From positions 2,232,001-2,296,000 of the forward strand of contig JAPWFG010000021.1 in assembly GCA_028015205.1 (NCBI GenBank): a stretch of 64,000 bases of DNA, given 5' to 3'. Position 1 is the stretch's first letter; each line of letters starts with the position of its first letter. The notes beneath the pieces were generated by a model. It was not told the DNA's origin. It made no database searches and saw only the letters and a list, made by a program, of their open reading frames with translations. The DNA comes from Mytilisepta virgata (lineage: Eukaryota > Mollusca > Bivalvia > Mytilida > Mytilidae). Below, piece by piece: positions 21,491-31,353 of the stretch. Position numbers and translations under genes: made by a program.

Positions 21491-22929
21491 CCTGTGACAA
21501 CAGTACCTCTAGTTTTTATTAAATTTGAGATTCTTTACCTTGATATGTTGAAAAATTTAATAAATGGTCAACTAATGAATTATGAAATCTAGGTTGTAGC
21601 TTGATAAAAGATATGAAAAAACCTTAAGAGTTGTTTGTTATACTCTAAAGACAGCTAAAATATCAAGAATCAATACATTCTGCTGAATAGAAGCGGTAAA
21701 GTTATAATTTTGTATCAATTTTTATAGATATTTCTGCCTTTTTTGCAGAGTTAACTCCCATTTTCAATGCAAATATCCATAGGAATTTAAAATCGTGATT
21801 TTTTAGTCTTCCTCAAGTTAGATTTTGTTGGACTTTTTTCTGTGTATATTTGGGGTATAATGCTAATGATTAAAACTTAAAAATCTTCTATTGCAATTAC
21901 TTTAAGGTTAGGGTCAAATTATTGCTAGATTGACTGGACTAAAAGCATTTAGAGCAAAACAGACATGGGGTACAAATGTTCATCAGGTCAAGATCTACCT
22001 GCAATGAAATTTTCAGACGAATCGGTCAACCTTTTGTTGGGTTATTGCCCCTGAATTGTTAATTTTAAGGAAATTCTGCAGTTATAGGTTATTATCTTGA
22101 ATATTATTTTAAGACAAACTGTATACAGCAAAAATGTTCAACAAAGTAAGATATACAAATAAGTCAACATGATCAAAATCATTGATTGACCCCTTATGGT
22201 AGTATTTGGTCCTAGGGTGGACCCCTTCCAAAAATATGTCCAGCATCCCGACTTCCAACTGACATGGCTGCTGTTACTAAAAATAGAAAAATGGGGGGAT
22301 GAATTTCAAAAATCTTGTATGAATCTACAAGGCCAAGTGGAAACAAAGTTAGCAATAATGGTCCTTAGGAGATTCTCTTTCAGAAATATGTCTGATGACC
22401 TGGACTGTTAACCAAGATGGCCACCACAGCCGAACTTAGTTTAACATAGGACCCTATGGGAAATTCACTCCAAAATCTGCTTGTCTGAAACCACTGAGCT
22501 AATTAGAAATAGACATGGTAGCAATGGTCCTTAGATTGTCCTGTTTCAGCATTTTGCCTGAAGACCTGGACTATCAACCAAGATGGCCGTCACAGCTTAA
22601 CTTAAACATAAGACCCTATGGGAAAATTCATTGAAAAATCTTCTTGTTTGAAACCTCTTAGCCAGTTGGAACAAGACTTACGAGAAATTGTCCTTAGATG
22701 GTTCTCTTTTAGAAATGTGTCCATTGACCTGGACTGTCAACCAAGATTACTGCCACAGCTGAACTTAGTTTAACATAGAACCCTATAGAAAAACCAACCA
22801 AATCGACTGCAACACTTAAATTTTAGTCCTGCTCAAGGTGAAAAGTTAAATCCATGTGAGCGATACAGGCTTTTGAGAGCCTCTTGTTGGTATATTAGCT
22901 TATAATAATAAAGTTTCACACTGATCGGA

Positions 22930-22961
22930 TAATTATTATTATTATTATTATTATTATTATT
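22930..22961. repeat. (ATT)n microsatellite
   Basis: About ten uninterrupted trinucleotide copies, in the tail of the family A/B repeat region. Confidence 0.9.
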
Positions 22962-23189
22962 GCCCTTGGAAATAGAAAGTATTACCAAAATAATAGTTTT
23001 CCAAGCATTTTTCGCAAACTCTTCTGCCAAATAATCTTATCGTTTGGAAGTAAGATTATAATGAGCTACACATCAAGTTTGACTTTCATGCTGATGGGAT
23101 TATTATTATTTATTGCCCTTGGAAATAGGAATTCCTGCAAAATTTTAGTTTTCTAGACTTTTTTACAAACCCTTTTACCAAGCGATATT

Positions 23190-24900
23190 AGCTCACCTGG
23201 CCTATAGGCCATGCGAGTTTATTTCATCAATTGCATCCCCATCTGTAAACTCTTCACATTTTGATCCTCTCTGAAACTACTTTGCAGATGGTTGGATGAA
23301 CAACATGGCTGTCAGTGGCCATCTTTGATTTTTATTCGCCAATTTTCTAAAATCTCTGAAACTACATGATGAAATGTTTTGAAACAGCAGGATTGATGAC
23401 GATACCCTTTACAAACAATCCACCTTTGGTTGAGATTCGTCTTCTCAGCCAACTGCGGCGGCTGTTCAAAGTTTCCATTGAAACCATATGGGAAATTGCT
23501 CAGGTACTAATGGGCATATTGTAAGGAATGATGTATGGAAGGACCTCTACTAACCCTCTACCTTTGTTTCCGGTTGGATGGAAGGACCTCTATTAAATTT
23601 TCACCTTTGGTTCCGGATGGATGAACAATATGGCCGCCAGAGGCCATCTTTAAATGTTATTGGCCAATATCTGAATCTCTGAAACTACATGACGAAATGT
23701 TTTGAAACTTTGGATTGACGGCAACAATAGCTCAAACGACGGCTGCGACTGTTCAAAGTTTCCATTGAAACCAAGCGCCTCGGTGGTAGCGTGTACCCCT
23801 AGAGTGCAGAAGGTCACGGGTTCGATCCCCGGCCGGGTCAAACCAGACATTAAAACTGGTATTTGCTGCTTCTCCCCCCCCCCCCCCCCCCCAAACACGC
23901 GGCATCTAGGAGTAAGAGTAAGATCGACTGGTCGGTATAATGTGTCAGAGTGGGGTAATTTGTCTTCCTGCGCACAGTTGGAGTACTTACCTCGTGAGCT
24001 AGCACATTAAAAATCCGGCTCAACGTGTCAGTTTAGTACAAAGCTGGGATCATGTCATTATCATTATTATTTTGTTCTCGTCCTGATACATGTATGCACC
24101 TAGTTGCCACTGGACGTTAAACAATAATTCATCCATCCATCTATTGAAACCAAATGGAAAAGGACTTTTGTCATTTGCTCAGGAACTAATGGGACTAAGT
24201 TGACAGGAATGATATATGGAAGGGCCTCTACCATCTTCCGACCTTTGGTCTGGATGAATGAACAACAATCTTTAAATTTTATTTGCCAATCGTTAAAAAT
24301 CATCAATGAAACTACATTATTAAATGAAACTTTGTAGGATTGATAACAATTGTGCCCTCTACAAATGATCCACTTTTGGTTGATATTCATCCGCTCAACC
24401 GAAGACTGCGGCTGTTCAAAGTTTCCATTGAATCCAGATATGAAAGGATTTTTGTCATTTGCTCAGGAACTAATTGGCAGATTGTAACCAAAGCAATGGA
24501 AGTACTTCTACCAACTCTCTACCTTTGGTTCAGGTTTGATGAATAACATGGCTGCCAGAGGCCATCTTTTGGTTTTGGTTTGCCAATTTTCAACGATCTC
24601 CTATGAAACTACATTATGAAATGTTTAGAAACTTTGCAGGATTGATGACACTACCCTCTACAAATAGTCCACTCTCGTTAGGATTTATCTGATCAACCGG
24701 CGGCTGCCGTTGTTAAAAGTTTCCATTGAATCCAGATGAGAAGAGACATTTGTTCTAATAAACAGACTAACCAAAGTTGGCAGGAATCTCATATGTAAGG
24801 ATAGATGCAAATGATCCACCTTCTTTAGGTAAAAGGTCAAATATCAAGGTTACCTTATAATGATGAGCTACAGATCAAGTTTGAGTTTCAGATGGACCGG
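23190..24900 (-). repeat. family B dispersed repeat, - strand
   Basis: Starts AGCTCACCTGGCC and holds three or four diverged internal units containing 'gttcaaagtttccattgaa', 'tttgctcaggaactaa' and 'gatccaccttt'. The inverse of the same units lies at 39360-39760 and 48340-48640. One unit is interrupted by the SINE at 23775-24142. Confidence 0.7.
23775..24142 (+). mobile_element. tRNA-derived SINE inserted in family B repeat
   Basis: Flanked by a perfect 11-bp target duplication ATTGAAACCAA (23764-23774 and 24143-24153). A box CGGTGGTAGCGTG (23781-23793), B box GGTCACGGGTTCGATCCCC (23812-23830). The body contains a poly-C run (about 23876-23893) and the domain GAGCTAGCACATTAAAAATC plus GGCTCAACGTGTC (from about 23996). 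The tail ends in ATCC repeats. Complete insertion of about 368 bp. Confidence 0.88.
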
Positions 24901-25339
24901 GTAATTATTGTGTACCCCTTGGATCACTGTCCACACGTCTTCGTCCTATTCACATAGTTTAGCATTTGGTTTGTTTTACCACAATTCAAGCCAAGATGGG
25001 ACATTGTATTGTTCAGCAATACTATCAGAATTCTTTTTGCGCAATGCAGAAGCAATATTGAAGGACATATAACCGGGCCATTATGAAAACACCCATTTCT
25101 TAATACTTTTATTCACCAGTTTGTATATAACATTTGCATTAATCCGAATAGCACCAAATATAATGGTAAGTAAGCAAAACTTGTGAGAACAGTTTTAAAG
25201 ATTTCGGACAGTTTTTCAATTTTTTTTTTAAAATGTTCTAGTTTGCTCTTCCTAAAATTTCCAAGTGGAGTATTGAAAAAAGCAGCCATTTAAAAAAAGC
25301 CGTAATAACCAGTTGTGAACAAAATCCTGTAATGGCACG
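24901..25339. other. spacer left of the nested gypsy elements
   Basis: No feature recognised. 'gtgaacaaaatcctgtaatgg' just before the LTR resembles 'atgaacaaaatactataatgc' just after the far LTR (38577), so the element may have landed in, or recombined within, a repeated sequence. Confidence 0.4.
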
Positions 25340-25953
25340 TGTTACGGCCGAAATCACCTTTAAATTGTAGCCAACAAAAGACACAAATCAATAATAAAAT
25401 TTAACAAGATTTATTATACACAAGTTTACAAAAAAAATATTATACAAAATAAAATGTCAACTTAACTGTTCAAAATCCTTTGTCTTATCTCTCTCCGGAA
25501 TTCTTCTCGTCACTGTTGTGGGAATCCAAACGGAATATATCCAATCAGTCATAATCTAGTATGGTGTAACAAAAATAAAAGTGTGTCAAGTATGATGTGT
25601 GTAACGTAAATAAAAGTGTGTCAATCCAACAGCTGAGAACACAAGAATGTTAATGTCTGGTCCGATATGTTGTGTTCTGAAAGTCCAACCTTCGTCCGTA
25701 TATATAATCCACAGAATCCTTCTAGAATACGGTAGAAGTTTGAATTACACCAGAATTATTACGTAAGTCAAATAGAAAGTTCTAGTCATTTCATCAGTAT
25801 CAATTATTGTTCCAGTGATTTCTAAACTGCGCAGTTATAACATTATTTGGTAAACAACTATAAGTATTATGTAAGCATATTATACATGTTATAAGGCCAC
25901 ACAAAACAAATTAGGCCAAGATAAATAAACATAATAATTACAATATCATAACA
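25340..25953 (-). repeat. 3' LTR of Gmr1-type element
   Basis: 614 bp, TGTTATG..CGTAACA on the - strand, near-identical to 37936-38563. Both LTRs contain an internal repeat of 'gtgtgtcaagtatgatgtgt' / 'gtaacgtaaataaaagtgtg' type. Confidence 0.93.
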
Positions 25954-25970
25954 CCTCCCCCTTTAAAAGA
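25954..25970 (-). other. polypurine tract of Gmr1-type element
   Basis: On the - strand TCTTTTAAAGGGGGAGG abuts the 3' LTR start, the expected plus-strand primer position. Confidence 0.85.
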
Positions 25971-26049
25971 AGTTTGAGTGTAACGAGAACTTCATGAACA
26001 ATATATACAAAAATATATAGCATGTATACAGTGTTTTAATAAGATCTAG

Positions 26050-26469
26050 TTAAAGTATCTGCTATTACATTATCTCTTTACCTTTAAATTAATATGTTTT
26101 ACAATAATATATTCCTGTAACAATAAACTCCATCTAGTCAACAACCTCTGGTTCTTGTTTCTCATTTTATGTATGAAGGTGAGAGGATTATGATCAGTAT
26201 AAACCAGAATAGGATGCATAGTGGGATTTAAATATACATCAAAATGTTGAAGTGCAGACAACAGTGCAAAAAATTCTTTTTCAATAGTGGAATAATTTTT
26301 CTGATGTTTATCTAATTTCTTGGAAAAATATATTATAGGTTTCTCAACATTATCATCTGTTTCTTGATATAAAACGGCTCCAACTCCTACATCACTTGCA
26401 TCAACGGCAAGTTTGAATTGCTTTTTAAAGTCTGGAGTGATAACAACGGGACTGTTAATTAAAAGTGAT
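26050..26469 (-). pseudogene. RNase H domain fragment of Gmr1-type element (left copy)
   Basis: Conceptual - strand translation gives the gypsy RNase H core: an 'AVDASDVGVGAVLYQE'-type first Asp, the E of 'STIEKEFFALLSALQHFDVY', and 'VYTDHNPLTF'. After LLQEYIIVKHI a frame shift leads into an AD(T)L-type ending near 26055. 26135-26469 duplicates 34597-34931 on the other side of the nested element. Confidence 0.8.
26135..26469. repeat. 335-bp duplicated block, left copy
   Basis: By eye identical to 34597-34931 (constant offset 8462). The two copies flank the + strand gypsy element. The left copy ends in GTGAT, which is also the start region of the LTR (..GTGATAGTC). Confidence 0.9.
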
Positions 26470-26622
26470 AGTCTGTACTTTTATGATTTTACTGTAAATA
26501 AAAATATTTGTGCTATTTGATGTATTTGAATAGATATCTTTTTGATTGTAACTCATTATATTTGTAATATTCAGTGATTGAATATGTTAACTAATTAGGT
26601 TAATTATTTATTTGTTTAGTAT
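26466..26622 (+). repeat. 5' LTR remnant (first 157 bp)
   Basis: 26466-26622 is almost identical to 33125-33281, the beginning of the 3' LTR, then the two diverge abruptly. The remaining about 1.3 kb of LTR and the primer-binding site are not present on this side. Confidence 0.85.
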
Positions 26623-27505
26623 TTATTGATAATTGATTCAGATAGCCTGATAAAGTATCAAAGTATTTGGTGAATTTTCTGTATATTTGTTCTACATTCA
26701 GAAATTGTATAATTTTTTTTCCAGGTTAGAATTGTATACTATTTAGTACATAGACTATAACTTAGTATATTATATTTGTATTTAGTAGATAGTGTATTTA
26801 GTATATTTTATATTGCTATCCAGACATGTATATTTTTGCTTTAGTATAACAGGTTTAATAAATGTGAATCAGCAGATTTATTTGTGTTTCAGATTTAACA
26901 CATACTTTGAAATTATATCTCAATTTCAGAGGACTTAACTCTTCAAGGGACACAACTCTTATTTATTTAGATACAGACTGATAGTAGGAATTTATCCATA
27001 TTTTGTATTTATCTTAGGCCATTGTTAATATTTGATAGATACAGAAACTTGATTTTTTTCTTATATTTGTATTTATTGCAGATGTATTGATCTATCATTA
27101 ACAGACTTAATTTGTTTCAATTTTCAGAATCTGTTTATTTATTTCAGACTTATTTTTTTCATTGTATAGTTAGTAATTTTTTTTTTTCCAGAAAATTACT
27201 TGGAAATTCCATTTGCATTTGACTTTGCTTATTTGTTCTGACTTCAGATCATTGTAGAATCATTGACAAATTTTGTTTATTTATATCTGATTTCAGATAT
27301 CATTGACTTTGTTTACTTATCTTTATAGGATTATATTTTGTTTCTAATTTTAGACCATTCGATTTCATTATACCCTTTGATTTCTTTGTACAGATTACCA
27401 TTTGACTTTAATTTTTCACATTTGATTTTTGGTTTCTTTGAAATTTTATTTTGTTTGCAGATTTACATTTTGTATTATTTGTAGACTTATACTTGATTAT
27501 TTAAC
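26623..27505 (+). other. T-rich leader upstream of gag
   Basis: Strongly T-rich, with at least eight pyrimidine-tract + CAG sequences (for example tttcag, ttttcag, ttttttccag) that look like splice acceptors. No primer-binding site for a common tRNA is recognisable. Confidence 0.6.
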
Positions 27506-28756
27506 ATGGCAACAGGTGAAAAGAAAGACAAAGGTGCAGAGCAACCAATCATTACAGATATTGACCCTGATGTTAAGAAGATGATGGAAACCTTTGCACA
27601 AATGGGAGTTAAACCCAAGGCAGATACACCAGAACAGTTGACAGAATGGATGATGGGACTCCTAAAGGTGCAAGGAAAAATTAAGGAAGAGCCAGGAACC
27701 AATGTAGAAGTTAATCCACCAACAATTCCACCAACTACATCAGCATCCACAACAGCAAAACCAGAAGAGAAAGTTACAAAGATGATGATGAACCATCCAC
27801 CCAAGATACCATTTTTCTCTGGTACAGATGTGAAGCCTGGTGATGTTGCCTATGAGATATGGAGACATGAGGTGAAAGTTCTACTGAAACAGAATTATGA
27901 GAAAGATGCCATACTTAATGCAGTCAGAAGATCTCTCCGTGGAGAAGCAGGATATGTTGCCATGAGATTAGACTTGGATGCATCAGTAGATGATATACTA
28001 CTCAAGCTTGACAGTGTTTATGGAAGCATAGAGAAGAAAGAAGAGTTAATGGCTAGCTTCTATGGTGCAAGACAACGTGAAGATGAATCAGTATCTGCAT
28101 GGAGTTGTCGACTTGAAAGCATACTTGGGAAAGCCATTGAAAGAGGAATAGTTCAACGGAAGGATGTTGATGGTATGCTGCATTCGATGCTGTGGACTGG
28201 CCTCAAGACATCTTTGAAGGATATATCTGGCCACAAATATGACACAGTGAAGGATTTTGATGGATTACGAGTTGCCCTACGTCAGATTGAGAAAGATCAC
28301 ACTGACCGGGAATTGAATACAACACCCAAGCCACAGATCAGCAAGGCTGCAACTGATGCAACTGATACCCAACAATCTGAGATTGAGGAACTTAAGGGAA
28401 TGGTGAAACAGTTAGTAACAAGAATGGACGAGTATGAAGCTAACAAGCAACAGATACCTCTATGGCAACAACAACCACCCTGGATACAACAGTCAACATG
28501 GCAGCAACAGCAACCACTATGGCAACAATTACACCCACCATGGCAACAACAATGGAGATATCCATCTCAACAACAGAGAGGAAGAGGAAGAAGTAGAGGA
28601 CGAAGCCAACAAGAAAGGAACCAATCCAACAATGACAGACAACAGAAAGCTAACCTCAGAAATGTACAATGTTGGAGATGCAAACAGTATGGACACATGA
28701 AGGCAGATTGTAGAGTAAAGCTAGACCACTCCAAAAAAGATTTAAACGGACAGTAG
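27506..28756 (+). CDS. gag: Gag polyprotein (PNMA-like capsid plus CCHC)
   Basis: 416 residues from ATG 27506 to TAG 28754-28756. Residues about 95-275 (from KIPFFSGTDVKPGD through SLRGEAGYVAMRL, VDDILLKLDSVYG and ESVSAWSCRLE) have the layout of the capsid domain shared by PNMA proteins and some Ty3 gags. A Gln/Trp-rich stretch (about 315-365) and an Arg/Ser-rich stretch follow, then one zinc knuckle CWRCKQYGHMKADC. It would form the particle core and bind genomic RNA. The final codons overlap pol and contain the TTTAAAC slippery site, so a fraction of ribosomes should extend into pol. The PNMA relation is my reading of the sequence pattern, not a search result. Confidence 0.9.
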   Translation: MATGEKKDKGAEQPIITDIDPDVKKMMETFAQMGVKPKADTPEQLTEWMMGLLKVQGKIKEEPGTNVEVNPPTIPPTTSASTTAKPEEKVTKMMMNHPPKIPFFSGTDVKPGDVAYEIWRHEVKVLLKQNYEKDAILNAVRRSLRGEAGYVAMRLDLDASVDDILLKLDSVYGSIEKKEELMASFYGARQREDESVSAWSCRLESILGKAIERGIVQRKDVDGMLHSMLWTGLKTSLKDISGHKYDTVKDFDGLRVALRQIEKDHTDRELNTTPKPQISKAATDATDTQQSEIEELKGMVKQLVTRMDEYEANKQQIPLWQQQPPWIQQSTWQQQQPLWQQLHPPWQQQWRYPSQQQRGRGRSRGRSQQERNQSNNDRQQKANLRNVQCWRCKQYGHMKADCRVKLDHSKKDLNGQ

Positions 28757-31353
28757 CCTATGAAGAGGGAACATCCATAGGCTTAGCAAGATGCAATGTT
28801 CCCAGGAACAACAGAGTCAAAACACCAGCAGGTCTTTTTGGTAAACCAACAGAAACCCAGATCTACATCAATGGGAAGATAGCATCTACACTATTAGACA
28901 CTGGCTCAACGGTATCCACCATTAGTAACAGCTTCTTCCGGGAACACATAAAGACACCACTGCAGAACTTGGACAAATTAATTGACATCGAATGTGCTGA
29001 TGGTCAACAGTTACCCTATCTTGGATACACAGAAGTTACCTTGGAAATACCAGGACACCATCAGAAGTATCCATCAATAGTTCTAGTTACACCAGATAGC
29101 AGATATAACCATGAAGTACCACTTTTACTTGGAACCAATGCACTTACCAACATGATAGATACATTTAGAGAGGAATATGGGGAAAGATTTCTACAGAACA
29201 GCTGTCTTACAACACCATGGTACTTAACCTTTCGCTGTATACTTCTACGAGACAGAGAATTACAGAAGAATAACAACCGTTTAGCAGTAATACGCAGTGG
29301 AGAACACAAGAATGTAACCATACCACCAAACTCTTACATAACAGTGACTGGATACCTGGATAAAGAAGTGCCATATCACAGTACACCTGCAATGTTACAT
29401 ACCTCACCATTAGCCAGAGACAACAATGATTTTGATGTAGAACCTTCGTTGATTGATTACCACCACAGACAGAATGGACCCATCACTGTCCGATTATCCA
29501 ACATAACTACCAGAACAATCAATATTCCACCTAAAGCTGTCATCTGTGAACTTCAACCTGTTTCATTTCACACTGATACTGAGCAAGAACCAGAGCAAAA
29601 TATAGATGATATTATTAAGCAGATGGAGTTTACTAAAAGTGACTTAACAGATGAACAGTTCCAACATGGCCTTCAACTCATCAAGTCATACATGGACATC
29701 TTTTCAAAATCAGATGAGGATGTGGGACATACAGACATTGTACAACACCGAATAGATCTCACAGACGATAAACCTTTTAAACAACGCTACAGGCGCATAC
29801 CACCAAGTGCATATGAAGAAGTCAGGACCCACCTTAAGCAGTTGATGAATGCAGGAATTATTAGACCTAGTCACAGTCCTTTTGCATCGAATGTAGTCTT
29901 AGTAAGGAAGAAGGATAACAGCTTAAGGCTATGCGTGGATTACAGACAATTGAATACCATCACGAAAAAAGATAGTTACAGCTTGCCTAGGATAGAAGAG
30001 CTCCTTGACTGCCTCAAAGATAGTAAATTTTTTAGTGTAGTGGACATGAAATCTGGGTACCATCAGGTTGAGATCTACGAGCCACACAAAGAACGCACTG
30101 CATTCACTGTGGGACCTCTTGGATTTTACGAGTATGTTAGAATGCCTTTTGGACTTACCAACAGTCCTGCCACTTACCAACGGCTAATGGAAAACTGTCT
30201 GGCAGATTACCATCTCCGAATTTGCTGTGTGTTTATTGATGACATCATAGTTTTTGGAAAGACATATGAGGAGCATCTACACAACTTACAACTAGTTATG
30301 GAAAGGATTAGACAAGCACATCTGAAATTGGCACCAAAGAAATGCTCATTCTTTCAGAGAAAAGTCAAGTTTCTTGGACACATCGTTTCTGAAGATGGAG
30401 TTGAAATCGACCCTGCTAAAACAGAAAAGGTAACAACATGGCCAATACCAACTTCGCCTGAGGATGTTAGACGTTTTCTGGGATTCGTAGGCTATTACCG
30501 CAGATTCATCAGAAACTTCAGTCAAATCAGCAGACCTTTGACAGACTTGATGCCAATACCAGCTGGCAAGAAAACAAAAGGAAAGACCAAACAGAAACGA
30601 GAATGGCATTGGGGAGATGAACAGGACAGAGCATTCAACACACTGAAGCAACATCTTACATCAGCTCCATTACTTGGTTACGCCGACAGCTTGCTTCCGT
30701 ATGAGTTACATACAGATGCCTCCGGAAGTGGATTGGGAGCAGTGTTGTACCAAGAACAGCATGGACAAAAACGGGTAATCAGCTATGCCAGCAGAGGACT
30801 CACCAAAGCAGAGAAGAGTTATCCTCCGCATAAACTGGAGTTCCTCGCCTTGAAGTGGGCTGTATGTGATAAATTTAAAGACTACCTCTACGGCAGCACC
30901 TTCACAGTCCTGACTGATAATAACCCGATGACGTATGTCCTCACCACGGCGAAGCTTGACGCAACTGGTCATCGATGGTTGGCAGCCTTAGCCACGTTTG
31001 ACTTCGACATCCAGTATCGCCCAGGCAAGACGAACGGTGACGCCGATGGTTTGAGCAGACTACCAATTACCAACGAGTCCATCAGAGCTATTTGCCAGTC
31101 AGCGAATTCATCACCTTATGTGGAGTGCCTTGCTATAGCTTCAGACTTAGTTGAAGATGATGATCAACTAGCTGGTACTTCTACATCAGACCCAGTTGAT
31201 TGGAAGAAGGCACAACTCCAAGACAAGATGGTGAAACACTGGTACGACATGGTTCGGAATCAACACAAACCTGCAAAAGGCGAGTTTGTTGAAACGACAA
31301 TATCATCACCTGAAGATTATAGATGGCATATTGTACCGCCAAGTAAAAGTTGA
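28714..31353 (+). CDS. pol: Pol: protease, reverse transcriptase, RNase H
   Basis: Open in the -1 frame relative to gag from 28714 and expressed by frameshifting at 28741, so the internal Met at 28969 is probably not the start. Protease: LLDTGS at 28891-28908. Reverse transcriptase: LRLCVDYRQLN near 29920, FSVVDMKSGYHQ near 30030, the catalytic FIDD at 30232-30243 (FIDD replaces the usual YVDD) and FLGHIV near 30370. RNase H: HTDASGSGLGAV near 30710, the E of PPHKLEFLALKW near 30830, and VLTDNNPMTYV near 30910. The frame stops at 31353, just before the integrase, which continues in another frame. This is probably a single indel in this copy or in the assembly. Confidence 0.93.
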   Translation, partial: SKARPLQKRFKRTVAYEEGTSIGLARCNVPRNNRVKTPAGLFGKPTETQIYINGKIASTLLDTGSTVSTISNSFFREHIKTPLQNLDKLIDIECADGQQLPYLGYTEVTLEIPGHHQKYPSIVLVTPDSRYNHEVPLLLGTNALTNMIDTFREEYGERFLQNSCLTTPWYLTFRCILLRDRELQKNNNRLAVIRSGEHKNVTIPPNSYITVTGYLDKEVPYHSTPAMLHTSPLARDNNDFDVEPSLIDYHHRQNGPITVRLSNITTRTINIPPKAVICELQPVSFHTDTEQEPEQNIDDIIKQMEFTKSDLTDEQFQHGLQLIKSYMDIFSKSDEDVGHTDIVQHRIDLTDDKPFKQRYRRIPPSAYEEVRTHLKQLMNAGIIRPSHSPFASNVVLVRKKDNSLRLCVDYRQLNTITKKDSYSLPRIEELLDCLKDSKFFSVVDMKSGYHQVEIYEPHKERTAFTVGPLGFYEYVRMPFGLTNSPATYQRLMENCLADYHLRICCVFIDDIIVFGKTYEEHLHNLQLVMERIRQAHLKLAPKKCSFFQRKVKFLGHIVSEDGVEIDPAKTEKVTTWPIPTSPEDVRRFLGFVGYYRRFIRNFSQISRPLTDLMPIPAGKKTKGKTKQKREWHWGDEQDRAFNTLKQHLTSAPLLGYADSLLPYELHTDASGSGLGAVLYQEQHGQKRVISYASRGLTKAEKSYPPHKLEFLALKWAVCDKFKDYLYGSTFTVLTDNNPMTYVLTTAKLDATGHRWLAALATFDFDIQYRPGKTNGDADGLSRLPITNESIRAICQSANSSPYVECLAIASDLVEDDDQLAGTSTSDPVDWKKAQLQDKMVKHWYDMVRNQHKPAKGEFVETTISSPEDYRWHIVPPSKS
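28741..28803 (+). promoter_or_regulatory. -1 programmed ribosomal frameshift signal with H-type pseudoknot
   Basis: The heptamer T TTA AAC (28741-28747) sits in the gag zero frame, 6 nt before the gag stop. After a 7-nt spacer (28748-28754), stem 1 is AGCCTATG (28755-28762) with CATAGGCT (28776-28783). Stem 2 is GGGAACAT (28767-28774, within the stem-1 loop) with ATGTTCCC (28796-28803). Both stems are perfect 8-bp helices. Loop 1 is 4 nt, the interstem base is C28775 and loop 3 is 12 nt. The pol frame is open from 28714, so a -1 slip at the heptamer joins gag to pol. The heptamer is the same as that of coronaviruses. Activity is inferred. Confidence 0.88.

Larger units (their letters stand above)
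17605..22870 (-). repeat. family A dispersed repeat, - strand, interrupted
   Basis: It starts AGCTTACCTGACCC and ends GAGCGATACAGGCTTTTGAG, the reverse complements of the family A end and start. 17605-17800 and 21930-22200 are inverse copies of parts of the + strand copy at 55230-55790. The middle is occupied by the 18321-21490 repeat cluster. Segments 17820-17995 and 21750-21930 are inverted copies of each other flanking that cluster. No protein-coding capacity is seen. Confidence 0.65.

Noticed and set aside
23876..23893. Poly-C run as a regulatory signal
   Set aside because: A simple homopolymer within the SINE body; length is probably unstable and subject to sequencing error.
28969..28971. 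Met 28969 as the pol start
   Set aside because: The protease DTG motif lies upstream of it in the same open frame, and a frameshift signal joins gag to this frame at 28741.
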